Source: Methylosinus sp. LW4 | GTDB taxonomy: Bacteria > Pseudomonadota > Alphaproteobacteria > Rhizobiales > Beijerinckiaceae | Direction of reading: 5' to 3' | Length of the DNA stretch: 64,000 nt | NCBI RefSeq assembly: GCF_000379125.1 | Contig: NZ_KB900627.1 | Span: 651,747-715,746 of the forward strand | Part shown: one piece after another, positions 60,581 to 64,000 of the stretch | Layout of the letters: each line of letters starts with the position of its first letter | Numbering within the stretch: position 1 is the first letter of the stretch | Program-made: the position numbers and the translations under genes | The notes under the pieces: generated by a model | Databases searched by the model: none | Told to the model about the DNA's origin: nothing | What the model saw: the letters and a program-made list of their open reading frames with translations, nothing else

Positions 60581-61699
60581 ATGAAACCACATATGCTTGC
60601 GATCGGGGCGATATTCGCCTCGACGATTGCCCTCGCCGAGCCCGGAATTTGTCGGGCGGGCGTAGAGAGCGACGCCCATGGGCCGGAAGCCTCGTTTGCT
60701 TCCGAACGGCCGAGCGGCGACGCCGCCGTGACTTTCAGCGCCGCGGGGCTATCGCCTCTTCCGCCGGAACTCGTCGAGCAAACGCCGGCGCTCAGGCATC
60801 TCGCAGGAAGCGGCGCGCAGCTGTTCGACGTGGGAACTGCGCATGGTCTGCGCGTTGTCGTGGCGCGACAGCGCGAAGAATTCATGATCTTGCAGGTTGC
60901 TCCCGATGGTGAGGCTATTGTCGCAGGCGCACAGGCCGATTTGTCGGCGACGCTGCTACTCGTGATCGCGGGTCGAGACGAGTCGCGCGTGACGGATCTC
61001 GGAACCAGTCATGGAATGCACGGGCTATTCGTGCGAAACGGTCGACAGTTCCAGGTATTTTACGCGACGCCCGACGGCGAGCGCGTGATCCCGGGCGTCA
61101 TGTGGGACGCGAGTGGAAAAAACATCACGCGTGAACAAGTCGCTCCTTTGCCGGGCGTGACGCCGACCGTGACGATCGGGGGCGAGAAGGAGATCGGAGC
61201 GACGAGCGCCGGCGGCCGAAGCAATTCCGTCTCGGCATTGGAGGCCGCTCGAAGCGCGATGTTCGGGACGATGGGATCAGAGACCGCGCCGAGAATCTAT
61301 GTCTTCATCGATCCACTATGCGGATATTCCGTTCGCGCCCTTCAGCAATTGCAACCGTTCGTCGCCGCGGGGAAGGCGCAGGTCGCGCTCATTCCCGTAT
61401 CGGTGCTCGACTATGAGGATGAAGGCCGGAGTACCAAGAGCGCCTTGGCGATGTTGAGCAAGCCTTCCGACCAAATGGCGGCCGCGTGGTCGCGCGGCGA
61501 TTTGAACAGGGCGCCGGCGAAGGAAGCGGACGAGTTGCTTCGTCGAAACATGGCGATCGCCGAAGCGGTCGGTTTGCGCGGGACGCCGACGGTGATCTGG
61601 CGCAAGCAGGATGGTTCGGAGGGGCGCGTCGACGGGCTGCCAGAGGATTGGAACGCTGTCATCGCATCGATGGGGAGCGAGAGCCATGCAGCAAGATAA
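60581..61699 (+). CDS. Exported DsbC/DsbG-like thioredoxin-fold protein with single active-site Cys
   Basis: 372 aa. Signal peptide (MKPHMLAIGAIFASTIALAEPG), an N-terminal region with two copies of a DsbC-like dimerisation/beta motif (RVTDLGTSHGMHGLFVRNG; VFYATPDGERVIPGVMWDASGKN), and a C-terminal thioredoxin fold with YVFIDPLCGYSVRALQQL and the cis-Pro GLRGTPTVIW. The active site is CGYS instead of CxxC, so the resolving Cys is lost. Ribosome site AAAGGAG. Similar proteins occur in conjugative plasmid regions; the role here is unproven. Confidence 0.8.
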   Translation: MKPHMLAIGAIFASTIALAEPGICRAGVESDAHGPEASFASERPSGDAAVTFSAAGLSPLPPELVEQTPALRHLAGSGAQLFDVGTAHGLRVVVARQREEFMILQVAPDGEAIVAGAQADLSATLLLVIAGRDESRVTDLGTSHGMHGLFVRNGRQFQVFYATPDGERVIPGVMWDASGKNITREQVAPLPGVTPTVTIGGEKEIGATSAGGRSNSVSALEAARSAMFGTMGSETAPRIYVFIDPLCGYSVRALQQLQPFVAAGKAQVALIPVSVLDYEDEGRSTKSALAMLSKPSDQMAAAWSRGDLNRAPAKEADELLRRNMAIAEAVGLRGTPTVIWRKQDGSEGRVDGLPEDWNAVIASMGSESHAAR

Positions 61700-62234
61700 A
61701 TGGAGCCCGAGACGATCGGCGGCGCGTAAAAGGGCCTCGCTGCTGAACCGCGCATGGAATGGCGTCAGATGGATCGGCTCCGTTCCGGGACGCGCATTCC
61801 CGAAACCTGAAGTCGCCGAAGGCGGTCGCTTCTTAGCAGGATTGGTCTCGGGCGTTCGTCGCCGCGCGCGACACGATAGCCGACTCAGAGTGGATGAAGA
61901 TCGCCGCATCGATTTCGAGGCGACGGCGTTTCTGCATGGGATGAAAGTCTGGCAGGTCGAGCAGTTGGTGCAGCGCCGTCGCCGGCAGACGGCGCTGGCT
62001 GCTTATCTCTTATTTGGCGCGGCCTGGGCGCTGTTCTTCTACTGGCTCTGCGAGATCGCGATCACGCCATGGGAGTCCTGGCGCATTGCTCCGGTTCTGG
62101 AGTTTGCGCCGTTCTGCGTGTTTCTGTTTCTGGCGGCGTTCCAAAGCGCGCTGCAGAATTATCAGCTCAGAACGCGGCGCCTGGCGACGGCGTGGGAATA
62201 TCTCACCACGTCCGAGCGATTCTGGCCGAGCTGA
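61686..62234 (+). CDS. Membrane protein of unknown function
   Basis: 182 aa; basic N-terminal half, then two hydrophobic spans (TALAAYLLFGAAWALFFYWL and PVLEFAPFCVFLFLAAF). Overlaps the DsbC-like gene by 14 bases, so the two are cotranscribed. Possibly a conjugation/secretion component, but I recognise no family. Confidence 0.65.
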   Translation: MQQDKWSPRRSAARKRASLLNRAWNGVRWIGSVPGRAFPKPEVAEGGRFLAGLVSGVRRRARHDSRLRVDEDRRIDFEATAFLHGMKVWQVEQLVQRRRRQTALAAYLLFGAAWALFFYWLCEIAITPWESWRIAPVLEFAPFCVFLFLAAFQSALQNYQLRTRRLATAWEYLTTSERFWPS

Positions 62235-62319
62235 GAGCCGCGCATTTTCGGCGGCGTCGATGAGCGCCGGCGCGAGGCTCCGGAGCAATAAGCTCCCGAC
62301 GATCTCCTGCATGACGAAA

Positions 62320-62366
62320 AATGCTCGGGCGGTGCGCAGAATTATCTGCGCACCGCCCGAAGCATT
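62320..62366. terminator. Large bidirectional hairpin terminator
   Basis: AATGCTCGGGCGGTGCGCAG and its complement (with one bulged A) around an ATTA loop, flanked by A-run and T-run. It ends the membrane-protein operon just before the IS21 element. Confidence 0.85.
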
Positions 62367-62404
62367 TGTTCTCGGCGATGCCGAGCGTTCATGGCGATCA
62401 CGGC

Positions 62405-64000
62405 TGTTGATTTCCACTGAGAGCTGACCCAGGCAGCACGGGTTTTTCCACCGAGAACTGACCCATGTTCGAACCTTTCCCCCTCGACCGTCGCGGGGGA
62501 CCTGGGAGTGATCGACATGGAGTTATTGAGCGTCATCCGACGCTGGCGATATCGGCAGGAGTTCTCGATCCGAGAGATCGCGCGACGCACGGGGCTGTCG
62601 CGCAATACCGTGCGCAAATACCTGCGCTCGGACAGCGTCGAGCCGCGGTTCGCCACGCCCGATCGACCGAGCCGGCTCGACCCGTTCGCCGACAAGCTGG
62701 CGCACATGCTGCGTCACGAGGCCGCAAAGTCGCGCAAGCAGAAGCGGACGGTCAAACAGTTGCACGCGGATCTGGTCGCCCTCGGCTACGACGGCTCCTA
62801 CAATCGCGTGGCGGCCTTCGCGCGGGAGTGGAGGGCGGCGCGGCATCGGGAGCAGCAGACCTGCGGGCGCGGCGCGTTCGTGCCGCTGACGTTTCTACCC
62901 GGCGAGGCGTTCCAGTTCGACTGGTCGGAGGATTGGGCGATCATCGCGGGCGAGCGGACGAAGTTGCAGGTCGCCCAGTTCAAGCTCTCCTACAGCCGCG
63001 CGTTCTTCCTCCGCGCCTACCCGCAACAGACGCATGAGATGCTGTTCGACGCTCACAATCACGCCTTCCGCGTGCTGGGCGGCGTGCCCCGGCGAGGCAT
63101 TTACGACAATATGAGCACGGCGATCGACAAGGTCGGGCGCGGCAAAGAGCGCCAGGTCAACGCCCGCTTCGCCGCCATGGTCAGCCATTTCCTGTTCGAG
63201 GCCGCATTCTGCAATCCGGCCTCCGGCTGGGAAAAGGGGCAAATCGAGAAGAACGTTCAGGACGCTCGTCACCGCCTCTGGCAGCCGATCCCGAGCTTTC
63301 CGTCGCTGGCGGCGCTCAACGACTGGCTGGAGGCGCGATGCCGCGAGCTGTGGGCCGAGATTCCGCACAGCGCGCAGCCGGGGACGATCGCGGACGCTTG
63401 GCGCGAGGAGGTTCCGCAGCTGATGCAGCCTCCGCGGCCATTCGACGGCTTCGTCGAACACACCAAGCGGGTCACGCCGACGTGCCTGATCCATCTGGAG
63501 CGCAATCGCTACAGCGTGCCGGCCTCGTTCGCCAATCGCCCCGTCAGCGTGCGGGTCTACCCCGAGCGCGTCGTCGTCGCCGCCGAGGGGCAGATCGTGT
63601 GCGAGCACGCCCGCGTCTTCGCCCGTTCGCATAACGACAAGAGCGTGACGGTCTACGACTGGCGGCATTATCTCTCCGTCATCCAGCGCAAGCCGGGCGC
63701 GCTGCGCAACGGCGCGCCCTTCGCCGAACTGCCGGTCGCCTTACGGACGCTGCAACAGCGCATGCTCGAGAAGCCGGGCGGCGACCGTGAGATGGTCGAG
63801 ATTTTGGCTCTGGTCCTACAGCACGACGAGCAGGCCGTGCTGACCGCCGTCGAACTGGCGTTGGCGGCCGGCGCGCCGACCAAGACGCACATCTTGAACC
63901 TGTTGCATCGCCTGGTGGACGGCAAGCCGGTCGACGCGCCGCCCGTGAAGCCGCCCAATGCGCTGACGCTCACCACCGAGCCGCAGGCCAATGTCGAGCG
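62405..64000 (+). mobile_element. IS21-family insertion sequence, left end (continues outside window)
   Basis: Left boundary estimated at TGTTGATTTCCACTGAG (62405). Two imperfect direct copies TTTCCACTGAGAGCTGACCCA-like at 62411-62431 and 62445-62465 are the multiple terminal repeats typical of IS21. Contains istA; istB should follow to the right. Confidence 0.85.
62517..64000 (+). CDS. istA: IS21 transposase IstA (3' end outside window)
   Basis: 494 codons visible. N-terminal helix-turn-helix (FSIREIARRTGLSRNTVRKYL), the rve/DDE core (PGEAFQFDWSEDW; YDNMSTAIDKVGRGKE; NPASGWEKGQIEKNV, which give the Asp/Asp/Glu catalytic residues) and a C-terminal beta domain (LERNRYSVPASFANRPVSVRVY). No frameshift or stop is visible, so the element may be active. 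Confidence 0.93.
   Translation, partial: MELLSVIRRWRYRQEFSIREIARRTGLSRNTVRKYLRSDSVEPRFATPDRPSRLDPFADKLAHMLRHEAAKSRKQKRTVKQLHADLVALGYDGSYNRVAAFAREWRAARHREQQTCGRGAFVPLTFLPGEAFQFDWSEDWAIIAGERTKLQVAQFKLSYSRAFFLRAYPQQTHEMLFDAHNHAFRVLGGVPRRGIYDNMSTAIDKVGRGKERQVNARFAAMVSHFLFEAAFCNPASGWEKGQIEKNVQDARHRLWQPIPSFPSLAALNDWLEARCRELWAEIPHSAQPGTIADAWREEVPQLMQPPRPFDGFVEHTKRVTPTCLIHLERNRYSVPASFANRPVSVRVYPERVVVAAEGQIVCEHARVFARSHNDKSVTVYDWRHYLSVIQRKPGALRNGAPFAELPVALRTLQQRMLEKPGGDREMVEILALVLQHDEQAVLTAVELALAAGAPTKTHILNLLHRLVDGKPVDAPPVKPPNALTLTTEPQANVE

Noticed and set aside
1..64000. CRISPR arrays, rRNA or tRNA genes
   Set aside because: No regularly spaced repeats and no recognisable rRNA or tRNA sequence were seen on either strand.

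Overview
The window looks like part of a large plasmid or chromid (or an integrated plasmid) of a GC-rich alphaproteobacterium. The main evidence is a complete repABC cassette with parS-like sites and a repB-repC antisense RNA, a second lone repC, several addiction-type modules and many insertion-sequence scraps. Family content (BufA/DUF692 loci, cytochrome P460, a DUF1612 plasmid protein) suggests Hyphomicrobiales, perhaps a Methylocystis/Methylosinus-like methylotroph. That lineage guess is inference: no taxonomic marker gene is present.

Layout. 1-5.0 kb (minus strand): a tight sulfur/cysteine operon, cysK - serine acetyltransferase - serC - serA - family 2A encapsulin shell (cut by the window edge), equivalent to the cyanobacterial SrpG/SrpH/SrpI set. 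5.2-17.8 kb: the plasmid core, containing a PIN toxin/antitoxin pair, a serine recombinase, repC-repB-repA and a RES/Xre toxin-antitoxin pair. It is flanked by an inverted duplication (a decayed DUF1612 gene plus a short repeat on the left, an intact copy on the right). 18.4-20.6 kb: a DUF998 protein, an ArsR/SRPBCC pair and two decayed scpB 3' ends. 20.7-23.3 kb: bufferin locus 1 (bufA1-B1-C1-D1) plus a third, truncated bufC-like remnant. 23.4-42.7 kb: an accessory region of small redox or detoxification enzymes, mostly next to their own regulator (HxlR, TetR, AraC, MarR, LysR), interrupted at 30.7-32.1 kb by a graveyard of IS6, IS110 and IS256 fragments. 42.7-48.5 kb: bufferin locus 2, with a secreted beta-propeller protein, a TPR-methyltransferase, bufA2-B2-C2 and an outer-membrane barrel. 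48.7-51.3 kb: metallophosphoesterase - cupredoxin - ECF sigma - anti-sigma. 51.3-56.6 kb: more stress or redox genes. 57.1-62.2 kb: the second repC with its own antisense-RNA signals, a DUF1186 protein, an exported DsbC-like protein and a membrane protein. 62.4 kb to the end: the left end and istA of an IS21 element.

How the parts fit. The two bufferin loci encode small exported Cys-rich peptides with their DUF692 modifying enzymes and partners, a copper-buffering RiPP system. I find the same bipartite promoter, GTAAC-N16/17-CGAA, upstream of bufA1, bufA2, the beta-propeller gene and (on the minus strand) the outer-membrane barrel. This defines a likely shared ECF-sigma regulon and suggests that the latter two proteins belong to the bufferin response. 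The nearby ECF/anti-sigma pair is preceded by a different promoter-like sequence and is probably not the controlling sigma factor.
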